Of a stretch of 23,659 nt of DNA, positions 1 through 7,804 are shown in pieces. This stretch comes from JASLDZ01 sp964235945 (lineage in GTDB: Bacteria > Pseudomonadota > Alphaproteobacteria > Caulobacterales > Caulobacteraceae): the NCBI GenBank assembly GCA_964235945.1, contig CAXSDV010000043.1, positions 1 to 23,659 on the forward strand. Direction: 5' to 3'. How positions within the stretch are numbered: the first letter of the stretch is position 1; each line of letters begins with the position of its first letter. A model generated the notes under the pieces. The model was not told where the DNA came from. It saw nothing but the letters and a program-made list of their open reading frames with translations, and did not search any database. Made by a program: the position numbers and the translations under genes.

Positions 1-37
1 CGGCGAAAGCGGCGGAGGCGTGGTCGTCGGGGCTCAT
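1..37 (-). CDS. Possible 5' end of a gene running off the left edge
   Basis: An ATG on the minus strand at 37-35 opens a frame reading MSPDDHASAAFA that continues out of the window without a stop. The base composition here is GC-rich again, like the core genes and unlike the AT-rich stretch that follows. No convincing Shine-Dalgarno sequence precedes it, and twelve codons are too few to assign a family. It could be the next chromosomal gene after ispG on the same strand, but that is only inference from orientation. Confidence 0.25.
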   Translation of the reverse strand, partial: MSPDDHASAAFA

Positions 38-479
38 GGCGCGCGTTTCTAGCGGGGCGAGGGAGTGCTGGCGAGGGCGAGCCTTTCGCCTTGTCGGCGC
101 TCCACGGACCCAATCGATCGCGTGTCGTCACCATCTGAATCGGCTGAGCGACGTATCTCGCTATTTCGGGTTTGTTTAAGTATGGAAAAGGTAATTATAT
201 TGGAAACACGCCCTAATAGGTCTCGATAAGACACGTGAAACTTGTTCAAGCTTATTAGCAGACATAATTAGCGGTCGGTGTTCCTGTCATGGCTGAGCTA
301 ATCTATCAAACCTAGTCTATAGCTTAAAGTCCTTATGCTAACATCCTGTATGATATTATCAGCTTGGTAGGTGAGTTGAATGATGGCCCATCTTTTGGCT
401 CTAAACTAAATGAGCGTAATCTGTCTTCCGACTTTGCAAGCTGTACAACAACATAAACGAGAACCATAAGTTCTATGAA
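38..479. other. AT-rich stretch with no convincing gene
   Basis: About 440 bp of much lower GC than the rest of the window, with many stop codons in all frames. The only longer frame (minus strand, 249-49) needs a TTG start, has no ribosome binding site and resembles no family I know. A weak 5-bp hairpin (AGAAC/GTTCT, 460-474) lies just after the methyltransferase stop. On the minus strand it is followed by a T-rich run, so it could be a poor terminator. I see no tRNA, direct repeat, inverted terminal repeat or insertion-sequence remnant. Confidence 0.5.
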
Positions 480-1307
480 TTAGAAGGTCTGCAATATCTC
501 AATCTGATGAAAAGAACAAATTGAACGAAACACGTCCAAACTCTCCTTCGGAATCAAAGCATAATTCCAGGCGAGATGGTCATGCCTGATTACTTCAACC
601 AATATTGCAAGGTCTGGCCGAAGACGAAAACAAAGATAATCCATCTGAGCCATAAAACTAGAAACTTCAGCAAATGTGCTTTTGGCTGGCGGCAGCATTT
701 CAGCAAATATAACTGGTCTGTCTCGCTTCAGTGTAGACTGAGCGCCTCGGAAAAAAGCCGCTTCGTGTCCTTCGATGTCAACCTTGATAAGAGATATCTT
801 CTCATTAAATGAGATATCATCTAAGCGCGCCTTAACCACCTCAATTTCCTGGTGCAAGCCCGGCTTAAAGTCGGCCTCAAGTGAACAGCTCGTCTCCAGA
901 AGCCCATGAGCTTGATCGGGAAGGAATAGTTGAGCGACACCTGGAGTGTCGCTCAAGGCGGTCTCGACCACACGAATTCTTTGCTCAAGATTATTAAGTC
1001 GAATGTTCTCGCGGAGAACTTGTAGGACGGGCGGGTAAGGCTCGAAAGCGACCGCATGGGCCTCAGGTTTAGTAATGGCCGCAAGTACCGAGTACAGGCC
1101 GTTATTAGCGCCTACGTCTAGAAATATACCCGTCGTACGGGCCGTCACAGCCATAACCAGAATCGGCAGCGGGGCTTCATAACCACCTTGCTGCATCTGA
1201 ACCGCTACAGAGTCGGAGCCCTCCGCAGATGTCAGTAGGAAGCTGCGTCCAGCAAAATTAAGCTCGAGGGGGAGGGCGTTGCTCGCGGCCATATCTGTCG
1301 AAGACAT
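480..1307 (-). CDS. FkbM family SAM-dependent methyltransferase
   Basis: A 275-residue protein with the layout of FkbM-type O-methyltransferases. The SAM-binding motif I is FLDVGANNGLYS (residues 62-73), the acidic end of strand 2 is FEPYP (88-92), and the family signature IKVDIEGHE is at 174-182. Members methylate sugars or natural products and are common in polysaccharide or glycan-modification islands; the substrate here cannot be inferred. I chose ATG 1307 because GGAG lies 5 nt upstream (1313-1316). An in-frame TTG at 1322 would add five residues but has no such signal. Base and codon use are clearly AT-richer than all other genes in the window, which suggests recent horizontal acquisition. 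No partner glycan genes are visible. The family call is firm; the function is open. Confidence 0.88.
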   Translation of the reverse strand: MSSTDMAASNALPLELNFAGRSFLLTSAEGSDSVAVQMQQGGYEAPLPILVMAVTARTTGIFLDVGANNGLYSVLAAITKPEAHAVAFEPYPPVLQVLRENIRLNNLEQRIRVVETALSDTPGVAQLFLPDQAHGLLETSCSLEADFKPGLHQEIEVVKARLDDISFNEKISLIKVDIEGHEAAFFRGAQSTLKRDRPVIFAEMLPPAKSTFAEVSSFMAQMDYLCFRLRPDLAILVEVIRHDHLAWNYALIPKESLDVFRSICSFHQIEILQTF

Positions 1308-1394
1308 ATTAGCTCCGGTCAATCTACTAGAATTAAAGTTAGGACTGCTCGACGCGTATGGCTACGGTTCTTAATGCCGATCCGTTAGCTGATT

Positions 1395-2534
1395 TTAGAA
1401 CGTTCCAACAGAATTCTCCTTCTCAATCTCGGCTGCTTTGCGCTCCACCAGGCCGGCGATGTGCTCGACCATGTCGGCGTCGCCCAGCTTATGGTCGACC
1501 TTGCCGGCGAGGTAGACCATGCCGGTGCCCTTGCCGGCACCGCCGCCGGTGAAGCCCACGTCCGTCATCAGCGCCTCGCCCGGGCCGTTGACCACGCAGC
1601 CGATGATGGACAGCGAGAGCGGCGTCGAGACGTGGGCCAAGCGCTCCTCCAGCCGGGCTACCGTGTCGATCACGTTGAAGCCCTGCCGCGCGCAGGACGG
1701 GCAGGCGATGATGTTCACGCCCCGGTGGCGCAAGCCCAGCGACTTCAGGATGTCGAAGCCGACCTTGATCTCCTCCACCGGGTCGGCGGCCAGGGACACG
1801 CGGATCGTGTCGCCGATCCCCGACCACAGCATGTTCCCCAGGCCGATGGCGCTCTTGACCGTGCCCGAGCGCAAGGGCCCGGCCTCCGTCACGCCCAGGT
1901 GCAAGGGGCAGTCGATGGCGGTGGACAACTCCTGGTAGGCGGCCACCGTCAGGAACGGGTCGGACGCCTTCACGCTGATCTTGAACTCGTGGAAGTCGAG
2001 GTCGCGCAGGATGTCGGCGTGGAACAGCGCGCTTTCCACCATGGCGGCGGGGCAGGGCTCGCCGTACTTCTCCAGGAGGTGGGTCTCCAAGCTGCCGGCG
2101 TTGACGCCGATGCGCATGGAGCAGCCGTGGTCGCGCGCGGCCTGCACGACCTCCTTCACCCGGTCCTTGCTGCCGATGTTGCCCGGATTGATGCGCAGGC
2201 AGGCCGCGCCCGCGATCGCCGCCTCGATCCCGCGCTTGTAGTGGAAGTGGATGTCCGCCACGAGCGGCACCTCCGCCGCCTTGGCGATGATCTTGAAGGC
2301 TTCGGTCGACTCCTTGTCCGGGCAGGACACGCGGACGATGTCGGCCCCCGCCTCCTCCAGCAGCCGGATCTGGCCGATGGTGGCGTTGGCGTCGGAGGTG
2401 ACCGTGTTGGTCATGGACTGCACGGTGATGGGCGCGTCGCCCCCCACCTCCACCTTGCCCACGCGGATCTTGCGGGAGGGGCGGCGTTCGATCATCCGCC
2501 AGGGGCGGACTTGGCGGTGGTCGTCGTGCTGCAT
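1395..2534 (-). CDS. ispG: 4-hydroxy-3-methylbut-2-en-1-yl diphosphate synthase (IspG/GcpE)
   Basis: This cytosolic [4Fe-4S] enzyme converts methylerythritol cyclodiphosphate to HMBPP, the penultimate step of the MEP isoprenoid pathway. The 379-residue product shows the N-terminal TIM-barrel block (VQSMTNT near 38-44, ADIHFHYKRG near 93-102, LRINPGNIG near 113-121). The C-terminal cluster domain has Cys278, Cys281 and Cys313, with Glu320 in GCVVNGPGE as the fourth ligand. Length is normal for the short proteobacterial form without the A* insert. The frame stays open upstream to 2657, but the residues before Met at 2534 are Arg/Pro/Ala-rich and unlike IspG; homology begins at about VRPWR, so 2534 is preferred over ATG 2495. 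It is divergent from ispH. The last codons run into the AT-rich patch, so the extreme C-terminus may have been altered there. Confidence 0.95.
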   Translation of the reverse strand: MQHDDHRQVRPWRMIERRPSRKIRVGKVEVGGDAPITVQSMTNTVTSDANATIGQIRLLEEAGADIVRVSCPDKESTEAFKIIAKAAEVPLVADIHFHYKRGIEAAIAGAACLRINPGNIGSKDRVKEVVQAARDHGCSMRIGVNAGSLETHLLEKYGEPCPAAMVESALFHADILRDLDFHEFKISVKASDPFLTVAAYQELSTAIDCPLHLGVTEAGPLRSGTVKSAIGLGNMLWSGIGDTIRVSLAADPVEEIKVGFDILKSLGLRHRGVNIIACPSCARQGFNVIDTVARLEERLAHVSTPLSLSIIGCVVNGPGEALMTDVGFTGGGAGKGTGMVYLAGKVDHKLGDADMVEHIAGLVERKAAEIEKENSVGTF

Positions 2535-2616
2535 AGGCTTGGTCGCGCAACGGCGGCCCGCGCGGGGACGGACCAGGACGGCCGTCGATATAGGCCGGTT
2601 CGCGCGAGTACGCCAC

Positions 2617-2638
2617 GCGGCCGCTCCGGGGCGGCCGC
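2617..2638. repeat. Perfect 8-bp GC inverted repeat between ispG and ispH
   Basis: GCGGCCGC occurs at 2617-2624 and again at 2631-2638 with a 6-nt spacer, so the two copies can pair as an 8-bp stem. Each copy is itself palindromic. It lies in the 273-bp divergent region, on the ispG side, and would be in the ispG leader if transcription starts upstream of it. It could be a regulatory hairpin or a chance GC palindrome in GC-rich DNA. Confidence 0.4.
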
Positions 2639-2716
2639 ACGGGTGCGCGGAGGCCACACTCGGGGGGCGACCACCCCTCCGCCGGTCGCCGTAGCGTCCT
2701 AAACGGCCCGCGACCC

Positions 2717-2745
2717 TTTAACCCGGGGACCGAGCGCCTTAGTGT
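2717..2745 (+). promoter_or_regulatory. Weak candidate sigma70-type promoter for ispH
   Basis: TTTAAC (2717-2722) and TAGTGT (2740-2745) are separated by exactly 17 bp and lie about 60 bp upstream of the ispH ATG, in the least GC-rich part of the divergent region. Each hexamer matches the consensus only partly, so this is a suggestion from spacing and location, not a firm call. Confidence 0.22.
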
Positions 2746-2807
2746 TGTTGATCGGCGCGGAGTCCGCCGCGGCCCTCGGGCCGTGGTCCGCCTGTGCGGG
2801 AGCGATC

Positions 2808-3803
2808 ATGGTGCGGGTGGTTCTGGCGCAGCCGAGGGGGTTTTGCGCGGGCGTGGTGCGCGCCATCGAGATCGTCGAGCGGGCCCTCGAGCGCTACGGC
2901 CGTCCCGTCTACGTGCGCCATGAGATCGTGCACAACCGGCACGTGGTGGAGAGCCTGAAGGCCAAGGGCGCCATCTTCGTCGAGGAGCTGGACGAGGTGC
3001 CGGCGGGAGCCATCACCGTGTTCAGCGCCCACGGCGTGGCCAAGAGCGTGGTGGCCGACGCCCAGGCGCGCTCCCTGCCGGTGCTGGACGCCACCTGCCC
3101 GCTGGTCACCAAGGTGCACAACCAGGGCAAGCGCTACGCCAGCCGCGGCCGCACCCTCGTGTTGATCGGCCACGCCGGCCATCCGGAGGTGGAGGGCACC
3201 ATGGGCCAGGTGGACGCCCCCATGCACCTGGTCGCCACGGAGGCGGATGTGGCGGCGCTGGTCCTGCCGGTCGACACGCCCGTGGCCTACGTCACCCAGA
3301 CCACCCTCTCGGTGGACGACACCCGCGGGGTGATCGAGGCGTTGAAGGCCAAGTTCACCGACATCACCGGGCCGGACGTCAACGACATCTGCTACGCCAC
3401 CCAGAACCGCCAGACCGCCGTGCGCGACGTGGCCAAGGTGGCGGACCTGATCCTGGTGGTGGGCGCCACCAACTCCTCCAACTCCAACCGTTTGGTGGAG
3501 ATCGGCCGCGAGGTGGGCGTGCCGAGCTACCTGATCGCCGACGGCGGCGAGCTCGACCCGGCCTGGCTGGCCGGGGTCGAGACGGTGGGCCTCACCGCCG
3601 GCGCCTCCGCCCCCGAGGAGCTGATCCTGAGCGTGATCGACGCCCTGCGCCGGCTGGGCGAGGTGGAGGTCACCCAGATGAACGGCATCGAGGAGAACAT
3701 CGAGTTCCGCCTCCCCGCCGAGCTGCGCACCCCGTCGGCCACGCCCTCCACGGGCGTCAAGCCGGGCGAGACCGTCGTCCCCCAACCCGAAGTCGCCGCG
3801 TAA
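2808..3803 (+). CDS. ispH: 4-hydroxy-3-methylbut-2-enyl diphosphate reductase (IspH/LytB)
   Basis: Last enzyme of the MEP pathway. It reduces HMBPP to IPP and DMAPP using a [4Fe-4S] cluster. The 331-residue protein has the three cluster cysteines Cys13 (RGFCAGV), Cys97 (DATCPLV) and Cys195 (NDICYAT). The substrate-pocket residues His42, His75, His125 and Glu127 (GHAGHPEVEG) and the SSNSNRL loop are also present. I chose ATG 2808 because GGGAG lies 5 nt upstream and the conserved N-terminus MVRVVLAQPRGFCAGV starts there; a GTG at 2742 would add a non-conserved 22-residue extension. A Pro/Thr/Val-rich tail (about 305-331) follows the conserved fold. It is first in the apparent ispH-hpnH-Rieske operon, with hpnH 34 nt downstream, which links C5-unit supply to hopanoid synthesis. 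Confidence 0.96.
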   Translation: MVRVVLAQPRGFCAGVVRAIEIVERALERYGRPVYVRHEIVHNRHVVESLKAKGAIFVEELDEVPAGAITVFSAHGVAKSVVADAQARSLPVLDATCPLVTKVHNQGKRYASRGRTLVLIGHAGHPEVEGTMGQVDAPMHLVATEADVAALVLPVDTPVAYVTQTTLSVDDTRGVIEALKAKFTDITGPDVNDICYATQNRQTAVRDVAKVADLILVVGATNSSNSNRLVEIGREVGVPSYLIADGGELDPAWLAGVETVGLTAGASAPEELILSVIDALRRLGEVEVTQMNGIEENIEFRLPAELRTPSATPSTGVKPGETVVPQPEVAA

Positions 3804-3837
3804 GCGGACCTTTCGAACCCTGTCGAAGGAGAGCGTT

Positions 3838-5016
3838 ATGGGCCTTCCCATGATGCAGGCGGCCCGTATCGGGTCGTACGTGATGAAGCAGCACCTCACG
3901 GGCAAGAAGCGTTACCCGCTCGTGCTCATGCTGGAGCCGCTGTTCCGCTGCAACCTGGCCTGCGCCGGCTGCGGCAAGATCGACTATCCCGACGAGATCC
4001 TGAACCAGCGCCTGTCGTTCGAGCAGTGCATGGAGGCCATCGACGAGTGCGGCGCCCCCGCCGTCTCCATCGCCGGCGGCGAGCCCCTGCTGCACAAGGA
4101 CATGCCCAAGATCGTCAAGGGCTTCATCGAGCGTAAAAAGTTCGTGATTCTTTGCACGAACGCCTTGCTCATGAAGAAGAAGATCGACCAGTACGAGCCT
4201 TCGCCTTACTTCACCTGGTCCATCCACCTGGACGGCGACCAAGTGATGCACGACAAGAGCGTGTGCCAGGACGGCGTCTACCAAGTGGCGGTCGAGGCCA
4301 TCAAGCTCGCCAAGTCCAAGGGCTTCCGCACCCAGATCAACTGCACCCTGTTCGAGGGCGCCGATCCCGAGCGCACCGCCGCCTTCTTCGACGAGATGAA
4401 GGCCATCGGGCTGGACGGCGTCACCGTGTCGCCGGGCTATTCCTACGAGCGCGCGCCCGACCAGGAGCACTTCCTCAACCGCGAGAAGACCAAGCAGCTG
4501 TTCCGCGACATCCTCAAGCGCGGAAACAACGGCAAGGCGTGGGAATTCACCCAGTCCAGCCTGTTCCTCGACTTCCTGGCCGGCAACCAAGCTTACGAGT
4601 GCTCGCCCTGGTCCATGCCCGCGCGCACGGTGTTCGGCTGGCAGAAGCCCTGCTATCTCCTGGGCGAAGGCTATGTGAAGACCTTCACCGAGTTGATGGA
4701 AGACACCGAGTGGGAGAAGTACGGCGTCGGCAACTATGAGAAGTGCGCCGACTGCATGGTCCACTGCGGCTTCGAGGGCACGGCGGTGATGGACTCGGTC
4801 AAGAATCCGCTGAAGCTCCTGGGCTTGGCGCTGAAGGGCGTGCGCACCGAAGGCCCGATGGCCAAGGACATCAGCCTGGAGCACCAGCGGCCCGCCGACT
4901 ACGTGTTCTCCGCCCACGTCGAGGAGAAGCTGGCCGACATCCGCGAGGGCCGGCTGACCAACATTGACATCCGCAAGGCGAAAAAGCGCTCGCAACCGGT
5001 GGTGGCCGCGGAGTAG
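3838..5016 (+). CDS. hpnH: Adenosyl-hopene transferase HpnH (radical SAM)
   Basis: HpnH is the radical SAM enzyme that adds the 5'-deoxyadenosyl group to hopene to make adenosylhopane, the first step of extended (C35) hopanoid side-chain synthesis. The 392-residue protein has the radical SAM cluster motif C38-x3-C42-x2-C45 in FRCNLACAGC, a GGEP motif (near 80-83, SAM binding), and a C-terminal Cys-rich segment (KCADCMVHCGFEG) typical of the HpnH family. ATG 3838 has a textbook AAGGAGA at 3826-3832, 5 nt upstream. It sits 34 nt after ispH and 37 nt before the Rieske gene on the same strand, so co-transcription is likely. The usual next enzyme, HpnG (adenosylhopane nucleosidase), is not in this window, nor is squalene-hopene cyclase. 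Confidence 0.95.
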   Translation: MGLPMMQAARIGSYVMKQHLTGKKRYPLVLMLEPLFRCNLACAGCGKIDYPDEILNQRLSFEQCMEAIDECGAPAVSIAGGEPLLHKDMPKIVKGFIERKKFVILCTNALLMKKKIDQYEPSPYFTWSIHLDGDQVMHDKSVCQDGVYQVAVEAIKLAKSKGFRTQINCTLFEGADPERTAAFFDEMKAIGLDGVTVSPGYSYERAPDQEHFLNREKTKQLFRDILKRGNNGKAWEFTQSSLFLDFLAGNQAYECSPWSMPARTVFGWQKPCYLLGEGYVKTFTELMEDTEWEKYGVGNYEKCADCMVHCGFEGTAVMDSVKNPLKLLGLALKGVRTEGPMAKDISLEHQRPADYVFSAHVEEKLADIREGRLTNIDIRKAKKRSQPVVAAE

Positions 5017-5053
5017 CCTGCCGCCTTAGTCAACGAGTGCGAAGGGGTCGGCC

Positions 5054-6202
5054 ATGGGCGCGGACGGAAGTTTCCAAGGCCCGACGGTCGACTCCCTCCC
5101 GGCCCGCCGCTGCTCGGGCGAGGTCGACCTGCGTCGTGTCGACGCCCACCCGGACCACTGGTACCCGCTGGCCTGGGGCGACGAACTGCGCGCCGACAAG
5201 CCCGTCGCCCGCCGGCTGATGGGCGAGCCCGTGGTGCTCTACCGCACGCGCGAGGGCCGGCTGTTCGCCCTGGAGGATCGCTGCGCCCACCGGCAGGTGC
5301 CGCTTTCCATGGGCGTGGTGGACGGGGCGACGCTCAAGTGCGGCTACCACGGCTGGGCCTATGACGGCGCGTCGGGCCGTTGCGTGGACGTGCCCTACCT
5401 GGGCTCCAAGACCCTGCCCAACGGCGTACGCACCTACCCCGTGTGCGAGGTCGACGGGCTCGTGTTCGTGTTCCCGGGCGACAAGGCGCTCGCGGAAGCG
5501 CGCCGCCCCACCGCGCTCGCCGGCAAGGCGGACGCCAAGTTCAAGACCCGTCGCCTCGACCGTACGCTGAAGTGCCACTACACCTTCGCGCACGAGAACC
5601 TCTTCGACATGAACCATCAGTTCCTGCACCGCAAGCAGATGGGGCTGATCAAGGCCAAGCTCACCGGCCGCCGCCAGGGCGACGACTGGTGCGAGGTGGA
5701 CTACACCTTCGTGCGCGCCGCCGGACGCGGCACTCTTGGCGAGAAAGCCATCGTCGGCCTGATCGGCAAGAACTTCTCCGAAGGCGGCGAACTCATGGCC
5801 GGCGGCGACGGCATGACCATCCGCACCGAATACCCGCACCAGCGCCTTCGCGTGTTCGTAGGCGGTGAGGCGGCGCTGGACGTGTGGCTGGGCTACACCC
5901 CGCTCGACGCCGCCCAGCGCAGCAACCGCACCTTCGGCTACCTGTCGGTCAAGCGGCCTTCGGTGCCCTTCGTACTGGACGCGCTCTGGCCCTTCGTCAC
6001 CTGGTTCACCGAAAACATCTTCCAGGAAGACCAGGAGATCATGGAGCTCGAGCAGGCGGCCCACGACGCCCAGGGCTCGGACTGGAACCACGAGGTGTTC
6101 CCCGCCATCCGCGACCTGCGCGCACTCCTCGCGCGCAACGGCGTGCCGAGCCGCCTCTCGCCCGCGGCCCTGGACGCGGTGGAGGCGGTGGCGGCGGAGT
6201 AG
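5054..6202 (+). CDS. Rieske-type non-heme iron oxygenase, substrate unknown
   Basis: A 382-residue oxygenase alpha-type subunit. The N-terminal Rieske domain binds a [2Fe-2S] cluster through C77-x-H79 and C96-x2-H99 (DRCAHR and KCGYHGWAYD). The catalytic domain has the mononuclear-iron site in ENLFDMNHQFLH (181-192), with Asp185 as bridging residue and His188 and His192 as likely ligands; the carboxylate ligand is probably Asp326 or Glu325 in FQEDQE. The His-His spacing is three residues, not the four usual in the phthalate, vanillate and dicamba oxygenase families. ATG 5054 has GAAGGGG about 6 nt upstream. It is 37 nt behind hpnH, so an oxidation on a hopanoid or another terpenoid is plausible, by analogy with Rieske oxygenases acting on sterols (KshA, DAF-36, SdmA). 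That is inference. No reductase or ferredoxin gene is adjacent. Confidence 0.85.
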   Translation: MGADGSFQGPTVDSLPARRCSGEVDLRRVDAHPDHWYPLAWGDELRADKPVARRLMGEPVVLYRTREGRLFALEDRCAHRQVPLSMGVVDGATLKCGYHGWAYDGASGRCVDVPYLGSKTLPNGVRTYPVCEVDGLVFVFPGDKALAEARRPTALAGKADAKFKTRRLDRTLKCHYTFAHENLFDMNHQFLHRKQMGLIKAKLTGRRQGDDWCEVDYTFVRAAGRGTLGEKAIVGLIGKNFSEGGELMAGGDGMTIRTEYPHQRLRVFVGGEAALDVWLGYTPLDAAQRSNRTFGYLSVKRPSVPFVLDALWPFVTWFTENIFQEDQEIMELEQAAHDAQGSDWNHEVFPAIRDLRALLARNGVPSRLSPAALDAVEAVAAE

Positions 6203-6249
6203 GGCGGGCTTCGGGACAATCGAGGCACGGCCGCCCCGCACGCAGGGCA

Positions 6250-6282
6250 CGTCAAGGGCGCAGAGCGAAGCGTCCCTTGACG
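6250..6282. terminator. Stem-loop between convergent Rieske and lpdA genes
   Basis: The arms CGTCAAGGGCGC (6250-6261) and GCGTCCCTTGACG (6270-6282) pair over 12 bp with a single bulged A and an 8-nt loop. It lies between two converging stop codons (6202 and 6332), the right place for a bidirectional terminator. There is no clear T-tract on either side, so intrinsic termination is uncertain. Confidence 0.5.
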
Positions 6283-6331
6283 CGCCCGAGCACGGCGGGT
6301 GCACCGCCGCTCAGGCGACGCCCCCATCGCC

Positions 6332-7744
6332 TCACGCCTGCATCGTCCACCCTTCCACCCCCATGGCCGCTTGGCGCAGCGCCTCGGAGCGGGTGGGGTG
6401 GGGGTGGCTGGTGCGCGCCACGTCCTCGGAGGAGGCGGCGAACTCCATGGCCACCGCGTACTCGCCGACCATCTCGCTGACCAAGGGCCCGACCAGGTGG
6501 GCGCCCAGTATGCGGTCGGTGGTCGCGTCGGCCAGCACCTTCACGAAGCCCTCGGCCTCGTGGTTGACCTTGGCGCGGCTGTTGGCGGCGAAGGGGAATT
6601 TGCCGGCCTTGTAGGCCACGCCCTCGGCCTTGAGCTGCTCCTCGGTCTTGCCGACCCAGGCGACCTCCGGGGCGGAGTAGATCACGCTGGGGATCACGTC
6701 GTAGTTCACGTGGCCCGCCTTGCCCGCGATCAACTCGATCACCGCCACCGCCTCGTCCTCCGCCTTGTGGGCGAGCTGGGGGCCGTAGGTCACGTCGCCG
6801 ATCACCCACACGCCGGGGGCCTTGGTCTGGTAGTGCTCGTTGGGGATGAAGCCGCGGCCGTCGGGCTCGACGCCCACCGTCTCCAGGCCGAGTCCCGCCG
6901 TGTAGGGCCGCCGGCCGACCGCCACCAGCACCACGTCCGCCTCCAGCGTCTCGGCCGCGCCGCCCTTGACCGGCTCCACCGACACCTGGACGCCCGCGTC
7001 CGACACCTGCGCCCCGGTCACCTTCTGGCCCAGGCGGAACTTCATGCCCTGCTTGGCCAAGATGCGCTGGAAGGTGGAGGCCACCTCCGCGTCCGCGCCG
7101 GGGATGATGCGGTCCAGGTATTCGATCACCGTCACCTCGGCCCCGAGTCGCCGCCACACCGAGCCGAGCTCCAGGCCGATGATGCCCGCGCCGATCACGA
7201 TCAGCCGGCGGGGCACCTCGGGCAGGCCCAGCGCGCCGGTGGAGTCGACGATGCGCGTCTGGTCGACCGTCACGCCGCCGACGTGGGAAGGCTCCGACCC
7301 GGTGGCGATCAGGATGTTCTTGGCCTCAAGCGTGCGCTCGGCGCCGTCCTCGCCCTTGACCGTCACCTTGCCGGGCCCGGCGATGCGTCCCTCGCCCTTC
7401 TCCCAGGTCACCTTGTTCTTCTTGAACAGGAACTCGATGCCCTTGGTGAGCTGGCCGACGCTGGTGTCCTTCTGGCCGTGCATGGTGGGAAGGTCGAGTA
7501 CGGGGTCGACCTTGATGCCCAGGCCCGCGAAGTCCTTCTTGGCCGCCTCGAACATCTCCGAGGCGTGCAGCAGCGCCTTGGAAGGGATGCAGCCGACGTT
7601 CAGGCAGGTGCCGCCCAGGGTGGCGCGCTTCTCCACCACCGCCGCTTTCAGGCCGAGCTGGCCCGCGCGGATGGCGGCGTTGTAGCCGCCCGGACCGCCG
7701 CCGATGATGACGACGTCGTAGGCGGCGTGGGCGTCCTGAGCCAT
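6332..7744 (-). CDS. lpdA: Dihydrolipoyl dehydrogenase (E3)
   Basis: This FAD enzyme reoxidises the dihydrolipoyl arms of 2-oxo-acid dehydrogenase complexes with NAD+. The 470-residue protein starts with the FAD-binding GGGPGG loop (15-20) and the redox disulfide pair Cys47/Cys52 in GGTCLNVGCIPSK. It continues with the NAD-binding GAGIIGLELG segment and the second FAD motif VIGDVTYGPQLAHKA. The C-terminal catalytic dyad is His449 (HPHPT) and Glu454. ATG 7744 has GAGGA about 6 nt upstream. It lies downstream of sucA-sucB on the same strand but behind a strong stem-loop (7805-7832), so expression may need read-through or its own promoter. Its position indicates service to the 2-oxoglutarate complex; whether it also serves pyruvate dehydrogenase cannot be seen here. 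Confidence 0.96.
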   Translation of the reverse strand: MAQDAHAAYDVVIIGGGPGGYNAAIRAGQLGLKAAVVEKRATLGGTCLNVGCIPSKALLHASEMFEAAKKDFAGLGIKVDPVLDLPTMHGQKDTSVGQLTKGIEFLFKKNKVTWEKGEGRIAGPGKVTVKGEDGAERTLEAKNILIATGSEPSHVGGVTVDQTRIVDSTGALGLPEVPRRLIVIGAGIIGLELGSVWRRLGAEVTVIEYLDRIIPGADAEVASTFQRILAKQGMKFRLGQKVTGAQVSDAGVQVSVEPVKGGAAETLEADVVLVAVGRRPYTAGLGLETVGVEPDGRGFIPNEHYQTKAPGVWVIGDVTYGPQLAHKAEDEAVAVIELIAGKAGHVNYDVIPSVIYSAPEVAWVGKTEEQLKAEGVAYKAGKFPFAANSRAKVNHEAEGFVKVLADATTDRILGAHLVGPLVSEMVGEYAVAMEFAASSEDVARTSHPHPTRSEALRQAAMGVEGWTMQA

Positions 7745-7804
7745 GGAAGTCCTCGGGTTTGCGTGCGCTCGACCGGTCGGGAGCGCATCCAGTCATACAT
7801 ATAG

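Noticed and set aside
49..249. Small minus-strand frame of 66 codons at the left end
   Set aside because: It needs a TTG start, has no ribosome binding site, shows no recognisable family features and lies in AT-rich DNA with mixed composition.
576..812. Plus-strand frame of 78 codons
   Set aside because: It is fully antisense to the FkbM methyltransferase, whose motifs are clear, and its product is featureless.
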